Part shown: piece by piece, positions 25,489 through 33,372 of the stretch | How positions within the stretch are numbered: position 1 is the stretch's first letter | Layout: each line of letters begins with the position of its first letter | Assembly (NCBI GenBank): GCA_034926635.1 | Contig: JAYFQX010000022.1 | Span: 1 to 64,000, forward strand | Origin: Christensenella sp034926635 | GTDB taxonomy: Bacteria > Bacillota > Clostridia > Christensenellales > Christensenellaceae | DNA length: 64,000 nucleotides | Direction of reading: 5' to 3' | The notes under the pieces: generated by a model | Told to the model about the DNA's origin: nothing | The model's database searches: none | Seen by the model: only the letters and a program-made list of their open reading frames with translations | Made by a program: the position numbers and the translations under genes

Positions 25489-26766
25489 GTGTTATCGTTT
25501 ATTACAGGCTTTAATACGACTTTATTTATACTTTTTACGGCTTTATACTGTTACCAGATCATTTATGTGGCAGTTGCTTTGTTCCACAAAAAGCCGGAAC
25601 CCATGACTGCAGGCAAAAATCATCGTTATGCTGTTGTTATTGCCGCACGGAACGAAAGTGCAGTGATTGGGAATTTAGTGGATAGTATCAAAAAACAAAA
25701 ATATCCTCAGAACATGGTTGATGTCTTTGTTGTCGCCGATAACTGCACGGATGATACTGCTGAAGTTGCACGAAACGCAGGAGCGATCGTATACAAACGT
25801 TACAACAATAAATACGTGGGAAAAGGTTATGCTCTCAATTATGTGCTGAATAAGATTGCAGAGGATTACGGTGCCTATACGTATGAAGGATATTTTGTAT
25901 TTGATGCAGATAATCTCTTGGATGAAAACTTTATTGCGGAAATGAATAAAGCATTCGACAATGGCTACCGAGTCCTTACCTGCTATCGCAACTCCAAAAA
26001 TTATGCTTCCAACTGGATTTCCGCAGGATATTCTCTTTGGTTTTTGCGCGAATCCAAATATCTAAACTATCCACGCATGCTTCTGAAGACAAGCTGTGCT
26101 ATTTCCGGAACTGGATTTTTAATCCACAATGACATTATTCGCGCCAACCATGGGTGGAAACACCATCTTCTTACGGAAGATATTGAATTTTCCGTAGACA
26201 GTATAATTAACGGCGAAACTATCGGTTATTGCGATAAAGCACATTTATACGATGAACAACCGTGTACCTGGAAACAGTCTTGGACACAGCGTCTTCGTTG
26301 GTCAAAAGGTTTTTATCAGGTTATTGGGAAGCATTGCAAAGGTCTTGTAAAGGGTTTCCTTTTTGAACGCAGGTTTAGTTGTTACGATATGTTTATCACG
26401 GTCGCACCAGCTATCTTTGTCACACTGGCCGGAATCATTATGAATTTGATCTTCTTGCTCAGTGCATTCCATGGCACGTGGATCAATCCTCTTATTATAA
26501 AAACAACGACGGCTGCTATTATTTCATCTGTCGCTAACTTTTATATTATACTTTATGCAATGGGGCTTATCACAACGATTACGGAATGGAAGGAAATACA
26601 CGCAACAACCGCTAAAAAGATCCTTTATACTTTCACCTTTCCGGTATTTATTCTGACCTATATTCCAATCTCCATTGCTGCTTTGTTCAAAAAGATCGCT
26701 TGGGAACCGATCCCCCACAGTGTCACAAAATCTATTGAGGATTTCCGTCAAGTTCAAAAATCATGA
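25489..26766 (+). CDS. family 2 glycosyltransferase, membrane-bound, processive type
   Basis: About 425 residues. An N-terminal membrane helix is followed by a GT2 domain: VVIAARNESAVIGNLVDSI, VADNCTDDTAEVA, FDADNLLDENFI (DxD-type metal site), TEDIEF, and the QTQRLRW-equivalent WTQRLRWSKGF, which is the Q/RxxRW motif of processive synthases (cellulose/hyaluronan/N-acetylglucosamine type). Three or more C-terminal helices follow. It likely polymerises or transfers sugars across the membrane. An ATG at 25480 sits directly on AAAGG; the GTG at 25489, nine bases after it, is a better start. Monocistronic. Confidence 0.87.
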   Translation: MLSFITGFNTTLFILFTALYCYQIIYVAVALFHKKPEPMTAGKNHRYAVVIAARNESAVIGNLVDSIKKQKYPQNMVDVFVVADNCTDDTAEVARNAGAIVYKRYNNKYVGKGYALNYVLNKIAEDYGAYTYEGYFVFDADNLLDENFIAEMNKAFDNGYRVLTCYRNSKNYASNWISAGYSLWFLRESKYLNYPRMLLKTSCAISGTGFLIHNDIIRANHGWKHHLLTEDIEFSVDSIINGETIGYCDKAHLYDEQPCTWKQSWTQRLRWSKGFYQVIGKHCKGLVKGFLFERRFSCYDMFITVAPAIFVTLAGIIMNLIFLLSAFHGTWINPLIIKTTTAAIISSVANFYIILYAMGLITTITEWKEIHATTAKKILYTFTFPVFILTYIPISIAALFKKIAWEPIPHSVTKSIEDFRQVQKS

Positions 26767-26773
26767 AATTAGC

Positions 26774-26809
26774 AAAACCGCTTCGTGCAATTAAAAACGA
26801 AGCGGTTTT
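26774..26809 (+). terminator. intrinsic terminator of the glycosyltransferase gene
   Basis: Perfect 13-bp stem AAAACCGCTTCGT/ACGAAGCGGTTTT with a 10-base loop and TTTTATTAT tail. Confidence 0.9.
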
Positions 26810-26907
26810 ATTATACCGAATAAATGAAACCGGGATGATCCTATAAAAGTCTAATTTGCTGTATGCCAGCTTTATTCGGATCAGGCACCAGATACATTTT
26901 TCTTTTT

Positions 26908-26947
26908 ATTGCATCCGTTGTGTCCCCATTGCATCCATCGTGTCACA
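26908..26947. repeat. two imperfect 20-bp tandem repeats
   Basis: ATTGCATCCGTTGTGTCCCC and ATTGCATCCATCGTGTCACA lie head to tail just past the 3' end of the flavodoxin-like gene (differences at four positions). Role unknown. Confidence 0.6.
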
Positions 26948-26952
26948 ATGAT

Positions 26953-27648
26953 TTAGTTTTTCCATGGGCGTCCTTTGCTATGCCATCCCTTTTCTTCCCA
27001 ATAAGAGTAATCCGGCTCGAATTTAAAAAAATGTTTATGTGCAAATCGCATGGCAAAAAACCAGAACCGCGCTTTCAAATTTGCACCGGAGCGTCCATTG
27101 TTCCTATGAATTTTCTGTGCCAAAGCATCTGTTTTGCGATGAACTTTCCGCAATATTTTTTCACTGATTTCTTCCGGGCTCGCCGCCCTAACCCCAAACC
27201 CCAAACAATAAATTTTCCGAACACCCCAAAACAATAGACTATGGTACATATCTTTATTCGTGCTTCTCATGCCGCCGCCTGCAGCCGTAGAAATACAGAC
27301 CCCCTGTTTTGAAAACATGTCCTTGCTTGGTCTGTGCACAATCCACCGCGTTCCATAGTGATCCAGAAACGCCATCATCTGACCTGTCGCATGAAAAACA
27401 TAAACCGGGCTTGCAAGAATAATAAGATCCGCATCATCCATTGCTTCCGTAATTTCTCGCAGCTTCCCATAATGTGGACAATGCGTGATATCCGTTTTAA
27501 AACATGTCCAACAGCCGATACAAGGTTCGTCAAAATCCCGAGGAAGGAAGACCTCGGTGATTTTTCCGCCTATTTTTTCAGCAAGTTCCCTGGCAATTAA
27601 TCGCGTACTTCCCTTATGGTTTTGACCGTTAATAATAACCGTTTTCAT
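26953..27648 (-). CDS. flavodoxin-fold NAD(P)H-dependent FMN reductase-like protein
   Basis: About 231 residues. Starts MKTVIINGQNHKGSTRLIAREL, an FMN-binding flavodoxin-like loop (NGQNHKGST), with CIGCWTCFKTDITHCPHYGK, the cysteine pattern of the iron-sulfur flavoprotein/multimeric flavodoxin relatives, and SPVYVFHATGQMMAFLDH as the second flavin-binding strand. AAAGGAAAACAG precedes the ATG at 27648; the upstream codons are not needed. The C-terminal part is basic and longer than the bare domain. A redox role is likely; substrate unknown. Confidence 0.85.
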   Translation of the reverse strand: MKTVIINGQNHKGSTRLIARELAEKIGGKITEVFLPRDFDEPCIGCWTCFKTDITHCPHYGKLREITEAMDDADLIILASPVYVFHATGQMMAFLDHYGTRWIVHRPSKDMFSKQGVCISTAAGGGMRSTNKDMYHSLLFWGVRKIYCLGFGVRAASPEEISEKILRKVHRKTDALAQKIHRNNGRSGANLKARFWFFAMRFAHKHFFKFEPDYSYWEEKGWHSKGRPWKN

Positions 27649-27686
27649 CTGTTTTCCTTTCAATTCCTTTGTCCATATTCAAAAAA

Positions 27687-27711
27687 CGGCGCAACCCTAA
27701 GATTCGCGCCG
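27687..27711 (-). terminator. intrinsic terminator of the rph-rdgB-yfcE operon
   Basis: Stem CGGCGC/GCGCCG with a 13-base loop, followed on the minus strand by TTTTTTG; located 36 bases past the yfcE-like stop. Confidence 0.75.
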
Positions 27712-27746
27712 CAGCAATTTTTAAAATCATATAATCGTTTCTTCCC

Positions 27747-28232
27747 CTATACAGTATGCAGCTTTGGTATTACGCCCATTTGTCCAACCAGCAGTGTTGC
27801 ATAATGCGTCATACCATCCGCACTGTCTCCGACGCTTCCGGGGTTCACAAGCCATATTCCTTCCGTGTATTGGCAGTACCCCTGGTGCGTATGTCCAAAA
27901 AGGATTGCCTTTGCACTTTTTTCCTGCGCATAATAGAACACCCTGTCAAGCGAATACTTTACCTTCAAAAGATGTCCATGCGTCAGGATTATTTTTTGTC
28001 CCTTCAGCACAACCTCTTCAAAATCATTTTTTTGAGCTCCCGGATCACAATTTCCTTTTACCATCGTTACCTTGGCACGGGAATGGCTGTCGATCCATTC
28101 CGCATCACGCACATTGTCGCCGAGATGGAAAATATACTCTGCCTCAGGGCACGCGGCAAGCACACGCTTCACCGCTTCCCTATTGCCATGGGTATCGCTC
28201 AGCACAAGTACATGAGCATATTTTTCATTCAT
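27747..28232 (-). CDS. YfcE/MJ0936-family metallophosphoesterase
   Basis: 161 residues, typical of the compact family. Motifs: LSDTHGN near the N-terminus, HLGDNVRDAEW, VKGNCD, LTHGHLLKVK and FGHTHQGY. Cytosolic phosphodiesterase of broad or unknown substrate range. It overlaps the 3' end of rdgB by four bases and is the last gene of a conserved Firmicute operon rph-rdgB-yfcE (ysnB in Bacillus). Confidence 0.92.
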   Translation of the reverse strand: MNEKYAHVLVLSDTHGNREAVKRVLAACPEAEYIFHLGDNVRDAEWIDSHSRAKVTMVKGNCDPGAQKNDFEEVVLKGQKIILTHGHLLKVKYSLDRVFYYAQEKSAKAILFGHTHQGYCQYTEGIWLVNPGSVGDSADGMTHYATLLVGQMGVIPKLHTV

Positions 28233-28816
28233 GCCTGTTTTTCAACCTCATCTTGTAATTTCTTCAAGGCCTTTGCACGATGACTGATTTTATTTTTCTC
28301 TTCCGCCGGTATTTGTGCAAAGGTCTGCTCATACTGTTTTACATAAAAAAGCGGATCGTAACCAAACCCGTTTTCACCTTGCGGCACGTCAATGATCTCT
28401 CCTTCTACGGAATCTTCAACAAAAATCTTTTCCGCGCCGTTATTCGCCATAACCAAAGCACATACAAACCGTGCTGTCCGATCTTCTTTTCCCTGCAATA
28501 ACGATACCAGCTTTACGTTATTCTTTTCATCAGTCGCATCCTCGCCCGAGAACCGAGCGGAATATATTCCCGGCGCACCATCGAGGGCATCTACACATAA
28601 ACCAGAATCATCCGCCAACACATCGCCATCCACCATTTCACTGATAGTTACAGCTTTTTTACGCGCATTTTCATAAAAAGAATTACCATCTTCCACAACA
28701 TCTGCCACAATTCCGGCATCCTTCAACGAAAGTATTTCATCATAAAACGATCCCAAAATAGCTTTGATTTCCTTTACTTTCCCCTGGTTGTTCGTTGCAA
28801 TAATCAATTTTTTCAT
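28229..28816 (-). CDS. rdgB: XTP/dITP diphosphatase (HAM1/RdgB family)
   Basis: 195 residues. N-terminal ATNNQGKVKEIKAIL and DDSGLCVDALDGAPGIYSARFSGE are the substrate and metal-binding signatures; GFGYDPLFY and SHRAKALKKL complete the family. It removes ITP, XTP and dITP from nucleotide pools. It overlaps rph upstream and the phosphoesterase downstream by four bases each, indicating translational coupling. Confidence 0.95.
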   Translation of the reverse strand: MKKLIIATNNQGKVKEIKAILGSFYDEILSLKDAGIVADVVEDGNSFYENARKKAVTISEMVDGDVLADDSGLCVDALDGAPGIYSARFSGEDATDEKNNVKLVSLLQGKEDRTARFVCALVMANNGAEKIFVEDSVEGEIIDVPQGENGFGYDPLFYVKQYEQTFAQIPAEEKNKISHRAKALKKLQDEVEKQA

Positions 28817-29538
28817 AACGCAATCCCCTCGCCTTTTAGCGCTTCCTTTTGTATTTCAATCATTTTTTGAATTCCCACACCGCATAACGTACGCAACTGA
28901 TCAAATTCTTCCGCTGTAATGGTGCGTTTTTCCCCGCACACTTGTATTTCCCCGATTCCGCCATCATCCGTCGCTACCATATTCATATCCGCCTGCGCCC
29001 CACTGTCTTCCGTATAACATAAATCCAAAATTGCTTCGTCATTCACAATTCCTGCAGAAATCGCCGCAATATGCCCTTTCAACGGGATCTTGTGCAAAAT
29101 TCCTTGTTGGACTGCCTTTTCCATGCAAAGTGCAGCCGCTACAAAAGCGCCACTAATAGAAGCCGTGCGCGTGCCTCCGTCCGCGTTTAAAACGTCGCAA
29201 TCAACATAGACTGTGTATTCGCCCATACCTTCAAAATCGCATACGCTGCGAAGCGAACGACCGATCAGCCTTTGGATTTCCACACCGCGTCCATCCGGCT
29301 TTGCTCCGTTTCGTTTTTTACGAGACGGCGTCGACGCTGGCAGCATCGCATATTCCGCTGTCAGCCATCCTCTTCCAGTACCTTCCAAAAACGACGGTAC
29401 CCCTTCTTCCAGCATTGCCGTACATAGAACCTGCGTATCCCCCGTACTGATCAACACGCTGCCCTGTGCATTCTTTATGATCCCCGCCGTAATAGTAACC
29501 GGTCTTAATTCATCTGATTTTCTTCCATCTTTTCTCAT
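28813..29538 (-). CDS. rph: ribonuclease PH
   Basis: About 241 residues starting MRKDGRKSDELRPVTI, the standard N-terminus, with AAGGAGAG six bases before the ATG at 29538; the frame extends 11 codons further upstream but those are not needed. Phosphorolytic 3'-5' exonuclease motifs TAEYAMLP, GRGVEIQRLIGRSLR, DCDVLNADGGTRTASI are present. It trims the 3' ends of tRNAs and other RNAs. First gene of the rph-rdgB-yfcE operon and divergent from rqcH. Confidence 0.95.
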   Translation of the reverse strand: MRKDGRKSDELRPVTITAGIIKNAQGSVLISTGDTQVLCTAMLEEGVPSFLEGTGRGWLTAEYAMLPASTPSRKKRNGAKPDGRGVEIQRLIGRSLRSVCDFEGMGEYTVYVDCDVLNADGGTRTASISGAFVAAALCMEKAVQQGILHKIPLKGHIAAISAGIVNDEAILDLCYTEDSGAQADMNMVATDDGGIGEIQVCGEKRTITAEEFDQLRTLCGVGIQKMIEIQKEALKGEGIAL

Positions 29539-29595
29539 AATTCTCTCCTTATTCTGCCCATATTTTACCATAGATCGGATTATGCTTCAATTGTT

Positions 29596-29605
29596 GTGGT
29601 ATAAT
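29596..29605 (+). promoter_or_regulatory. extended -10 promoter of rqcH
   Basis: TGTGGTATAAT, with TATAAT at 29600-29605 and TG one base upstream, 22 bases before the ATG. No clear -35. Confidence 0.5.
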
Positions 29606-29627
29606 ATTAAAAGCTGGAGGAAATAAT

Positions 29628-31385
29628 ATGACACTGGATGGCCTGACGCTCAAAACTTGTGTAGACGAGCTTTCAAAACGGCTTGCCGACGCTAAAATAC
29701 AAAAAGTGCTAATGCCTGGTCGGGAAGAAGTTGTGCTACAGCTTTATTCTGCCGGCGAAGGTACGTTAAAGCTATGCCTTTCTGCCGATGCTGGCGATTG
29801 CGCCCTTTATCTAACGGAACAAACAAAACCAAACCCTAAGACGCCCCCTGCCTTTTGTATGTTTTTGCGCAAATACCTAACCGGGGCGCATATTACGCAA
29901 ATCGAGCAAACCGGACTTGACCGCGTCGTCGTATTTACGCTGCTCGCAAAAGACGAAATGCTGCACCCGATCACCTTAAAGCTGATCATCGAAATCATGG
30001 GAAAATATTCTAACCTGATCCTAACGGACGGAAATGGAAAAGTTCTTGACAGCATTCGCCGTGTTTCCGTTGACGTCAGCAGCAAACGGCAGGTATTACC
30101 CGGCTCGCGCTATGAAAACCCGCCGCAGGAAAAGTACAATCCGCTTATGGTCTCTTCGGAAACCATGCTGGACATCCTGCACACGCGGCAGGATACCAAA
30201 ATAACCAATCATATTGTATCGGTTTTTGACGGTATCTCCAACCAAACAGCGCAGGAAATTCTGCTTCGCTCCGGCATCAAAAAAACGCTGACTTCCGAGC
30301 TTACCCCAAAAGAGACCGCGCGTCTTGCCGGCATAATACAGGAATTCCTGACAGCGGCTGTCACTTCGCCAAAACCATGCGTTCAATTTAACGCAGATAG
30401 GCTCCCTGTCTTCTTTTCGTGTGTGCCTTATGAGACTTATCCCGAGCAAACCCGCAGATATTTTGAATCTGTAAACGAAATGCTGGATTTTTATTATGGC
30501 AGGCGGCTTGCGCTGTTCCGTTTAAAGCAGCAAAAAGAAGCCCTGCATAAGACGATCAATAAATTATATGCCAAGCTGATGAAATTGATCCATATTTACG
30601 AGACAACCCTGCAGGACGCGGCAAAAGCACAAAAATTGCAGCAGAAGGCTGACTATATCACCGCGAACCTTTATCGTTTGAAAAAAGGTATGAAGTCGTT
30701 TGAAACGTCAGACTATGAAACTGGAAATACCGTTACCATATCGCTGGATGTGTCCCGTACGCCGCAGGAAACAGCACAGCGGATTTATAAAAAGATCGCC
30801 AAGCTGAAAAAAGCTGCTGCGATTAACACAGAAAAATTAAGCTCTGCGATGGAAGAACGCGAATTTTTGGAAGGTGCGCTTCATTTTACGGAAATGGCCG
30901 ACTCCAGTGAAGAAATTGCAGATATCCGTCATACGCTTACGCGCGCGGGTTATCTGTCCGCACCGCCGAAAAGCAAAAAAGAAGAAGAAATACAATCTTC
31001 CCCGCTCCAATATGTTTCTCCTACCGGCTATAAAATTTACGTAGGGAAAAATGACAGGCAAAACGATCTTTTGACGATGCGGCTTGCAGCGCGTGATGAT
31101 ATCTGGTTTCACGCCCAGAAGATCCCTGGTTCCCACGTGATCCTTGTGGCAAACGGCGCAAGCTTGAACGATATTGATGATGAAACGGTGATCATGGCGG
31201 CAGAGCTTGCGGCGGCGCATTCCCGCGCAAAACAATCCGGCAAAACCCCTGTGGATTATACGCAGCGCAAAAACCTGAAAAAGCCCCCGGCAGCACGCCC
31301 CGGCAAAGTAATATACGATGATTATTATACGGTTTACGTAGACGCGGCAAAAGGACATCTGCGCAAAGCGGAGGAAACAGTTTGA
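29628..31385 (+). CDS. rqcH: NFACT-family ribosome quality-control protein RqcH
   Basis: 585 residues. NFACT-N domain at the start (MTLDGLTLKTCVDELSKRL, then CMFLRKYLTGAHITQIEQ), middle helical/coiled-coil region (about 280-430), and NFACT-R domain near the C-terminus (GYKIYVGKNDRQNDLLTM, DIWFHAQKIPGSHVIL). RqcH binds stalled 50S-peptidyl-tRNA and directs alanine tailing for degradation; some members bind fibronectin and are named FbpA. GGAGG lies 8 bases before the ATG. Followed after 47 bases by an unknown gene in the same direction. Confidence 0.94.
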   Translation: MTLDGLTLKTCVDELSKRLADAKIQKVLMPGREEVVLQLYSAGEGTLKLCLSADAGDCALYLTEQTKPNPKTPPAFCMFLRKYLTGAHITQIEQTGLDRVVVFTLLAKDEMLHPITLKLIIEIMGKYSNLILTDGNGKVLDSIRRVSVDVSSKRQVLPGSRYENPPQEKYNPLMVSSETMLDILHTRQDTKITNHIVSVFDGISNQTAQEILLRSGIKKTLTSELTPKETARLAGIIQEFLTAAVTSPKPCVQFNADRLPVFFSCVPYETYPEQTRRYFESVNEMLDFYYGRRLALFRLKQQKEALHKTINKLYAKLMKLIHIYETTLQDAAKAQKLQQKADYITANLYRLKKGMKSFETSDYETGNTVTISLDVSRTPQETAQRIYKKIAKLKKAAAINTEKLSSAMEEREFLEGALHFTEMADSSEEIADIRHTLTRAGYLSAPPKSKKEEEIQSSPLQYVSPTGYKIYVGKNDRQNDLLTMRLAARDDIWFHAQKIPGSHVILVANGASLNDIDDETVIMAAELAAAHSRAKQSGKTPVDYTQRKNLKKPPAARPGKVIYDDYYTVYVDAAKGHLRKAEETV

Positions 31386-31432
31386 AAATTCAGGATGAAA
31401 TCTATGATATCTTTTCCCAGGCGGGAGGAGAT

Positions 31433-32020
31433 ATGAATGAAAATCAAAATAAGCGTATCCGGGATATGTATATCATTAAGCGTGGACATTCTCCTAATGG
31501 CTGGTATTCCCTCTCCAACAAGGATCGTATGATCCTGCAAATGACTCCCGTGTCAAACAATTGGGATTACGTCCAGTTAAACGATACGATGTTTTTATGG
31601 TATCAAGGGAATCTTGTAAAAAAATTGATAGCTTATTGCTTTTATCCAGACGATGCCGATAGGACGCAGGCATATTACGAATGTGATTTCCATATGGAAT
31701 CTATCATCAGGCGGCGTATTCCCCCTGCCGTTTTAACGCGGAAATACTGCACTATCTGCGGCGATAACCTTCTTGGGCGGGAGATCAGGGGATGCTACGT
31801 CAACCTCGGGGAGCGAGGCAAAGGAAACGGATTTGTCCATGTTTCCCTTTATGATCGAAATAGCTTTTTGAAGGTTCCCATCCCAACGGATATTACAGGT
31901 ATCTGGCCGTTCAATAAGTGGTTTCAGAAATACCTAAGGCGGCACCGTAATTTAGAATATTTAACGCTTCCTCCGGAAGAACAAACCGGCGCGGGACAAT
32001 TGAAACTCCCAAAACCATAA
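31433..32020 (+). CDS. unrecognised 195-residue protein
   Basis: I do not recognise the family. The frame is open from a TTG at 31382, but the ATG at 31433 preceded by GGGAGGAGAT is the likely start (MNENQNKRIRDMYIIKRGH). The protein is soluble, aromatic-rich (repeated Y/W, e.g. NNWDYVQLNDTMFLWYQGN), with a single CTIC motif in a segment TRKYCTICGDN that resembles half of a zinc ribbon, and a basic stretch near the C-terminus (WFQKYLRRHRNLEYL). It follows rqcH and ends before the terminator repeat that bounds the island. Not obviously secreted. Confidence 0.65.
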   Translation: MNENQNKRIRDMYIIKRGHSPNGWYSLSNKDRMILQMTPVSNNWDYVQLNDTMFLWYQGNLVKKLIAYCFYPDDADRTQAYYECDFHMESIIRRRIPPAVLTRKYCTICGDNLLGREIRGCYVNLGERGKGNGFVHVSLYDRNSFLKVPIPTDITGIWPFNKWFQKYLRRHRNLEYLTLPPEEQTGAGQLKLPKP

Positions 32021-32027
32021 GTAGTCT

Positions 32028-32060
32028 TTCATATAAAAAATGCAGGCATGATCATGCCTG
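32028..32060. repeat. left copy of 33-bp direct repeat bounding the accessory island
   Basis: Identical over 33 bases to 42733-42765: it begins TTCATATAAAAAATGC and ends GGCATGATCATGCCTG. At the right copy the sequence continues into a complete palindromic terminator; here it diverges into ACCCAGAAGG, the terminal repeat of an IS3 remnant. Confidence 0.93.
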
Positions 32061-32424
32061 ACCCAGAAGGAATAAATGACAAAAAGAAAAGCAAGTCGTA
32101 GAATATCGTTGATTCACGCCGTCTGACTCCGTTTTTCAAATGGGACCAGGGGGGTATTATAGTTGGCAGCACTCAAAATTGCAGAAACAAATTGGTCATT
32201 AATTAGTTGATTGACCTGCTCAAAAGCCTGAATCTTGTGTCGGGAGATACATTTGGTCTTGCGCATAGAAAAATGCTCCGCCAAAGCATCGTCGTAAGGG
32301 TTTTACATCTTGACATAGAGGGTGTAATGGAATATTCTTGGGTTAGGCTAAAATATTTTTGTAAGGGGTATTGAAACCAATGTGACATTCCCTTATCCTC
32401 CGACATACATAAACCTCCAATCAT
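32059..32424 (-). pseudogene. decayed IS3-family transposase OrfB fragment with terminal repeat
   Basis: On the minus strand 32424-32303 encodes YFSLTQEYSITPSMSR, then a frameshift, then from 32302 NPYDDALAEHFSMRKTKC, RHKIQAFEQVNQLIND and finally LVPFEKRSQTA before TGA at 32114-32116. This is the C-terminal DDE core (including the last catalytic Glu in DALAEHF) of an IS3/IS150 transposase, with at least one frameshift and probable small deletions. The outer end reads TGACCCAGAAGG at 32059-32070, an IS3-type terminal repeat, abutting the 33-bp repeat. The 5' part of the element is missing. Confidence 0.82.
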
Positions 32425-32545
32425 AGTTTCTATCCTACGACTGGAGGCTTTTTATTCAATGTCCATTTCCTCTGGTTCTACGCATGGTAATGTCTATACT
32501 TTTTCAACTCATAACGAAACTTAAATTATAAATGCAATATCAAAA
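32425..32545. other. short intergenic region at the left of the island
   Basis: Contains a hairpin-forming pair CCTCCA...TGGAGG at about 32412-32446, of unknown role, then AT-rich sequence up to the SDR gene. No other feature is seen. Confidence 0.4.
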
Positions 32546-33340
32546 TTAAAGCATTGACCCTGCGTCTAATGGAAGCGTTGCACCCGTAATCAAACGTGCT
32601 TCCTGTGAATCCGCAACCCAGTAACACATCTTTGAAACATCTTCCGGTTCAATAAATGCAATCCCCATAGCTCGTTTCGCGCTCATCTTCTCATTTGCTT
32701 CCTCAAAATTTACATATTTTATCCCCGTTAGCTTCTCCATATATTCTAAAAACTCCGGCCGATCAGTCATTCCCGTTTTCACCATCGTAGGGCAAATTAC
32801 ATTTACCGTAATCCCAAATTTTGCAAGCTCCTTTGCCAATGTTTTTGTCAATCCAATCACGCCAAATTTCGACATAACATAATGACCCAAATTAGGTGTT
32901 CCTTTTAAACCTGCCGTAGATGAAATATTAATAATTCTTCCCGATTTTTGATTCATCATATACTTCGCCGCTTCCTTATTAACACGCCAAGTTCCCATTA
33001 AATTAATATCCAGAGTTCTTATCACTTGCTCGTCAGTTAGCTCCCAAGTCGCACCAAAAGTCATAATGCCCGCATTACTAATTACAACATCAATAGTACC
33101 AAATTCGCTTTTTGCTTCCGCGAACATGTTTTCTATATCATTCATGCTTGTAACATCGCATGTAACAGCTGTCGCTTTTGTACCATAAAGTTGGATATGC
33201 TTTATAGCGTCTACCATCACCTGATGATCGCACGAAAAAATATCGCCTATTACAACATTATATCCACCCTTTGCAAATTCACAAGCATGACTCAATCCTT
33301 GACCTTGAGCTCCCCCAGTAATTACAACGCATTTACCCAT
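32546..33340 (-). CDS. short-chain dehydrogenase/reductase
   Basis: 264 residues, classical SDR. N-terminal TGGAQGQGLSHACEFA (TGxxxGxG cofactor motif), ISNAGIMTFG (NAG), catalytic Ser in INISSTAG and YVMSKFG (YxxxK). Asp in VVIGDIF at the end of strand 2 suggests NAD(H) preference. It is the last gene of the island operon, so it probably oxidises or reduces a sugar, polyol or aldehyde intermediate of the same pathway; the exact substrate is unknown. Confidence 0.9.
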   Translation of the reverse strand: MGKCVVITGGAQGQGLSHACEFAKGGYNVVIGDIFSCDHQVMVDAIKHIQLYGTKATAVTCDVTSMNDIENMFAEAKSEFGTIDVVISNAGIMTFGATWELTDEQVIRTLDINLMGTWRVNKEAAKYMMNQKSGRIINISSTAGLKGTPNLGHYVMSKFGVIGLTKTLAKELAKFGITVNVICPTMVKTGMTDRPEFLEYMEKLTGIKYVNFEEANEKMSAKRAMGIAFIEPEDVSKMCYWVADSQEARLITGATLPLDAGSML

Positions 33341-33372
33341 AATATTTTTCTCCTTTGTTATAAATTTTTATA

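Noticed and set aside
25317..25514. 65-codon ORF upstream of the glycosyltransferase
   Set aside because: Overlaps the glycosyltransferase start in another frame and has no ribosome site.
31382..31432. Upstream TTG start for the 195-residue protein
   Set aside because: The TTG at 31382 overlaps the rqcH stop without a well-placed ribosome site, while GGGAGGAG precedes the ATG at 31433.
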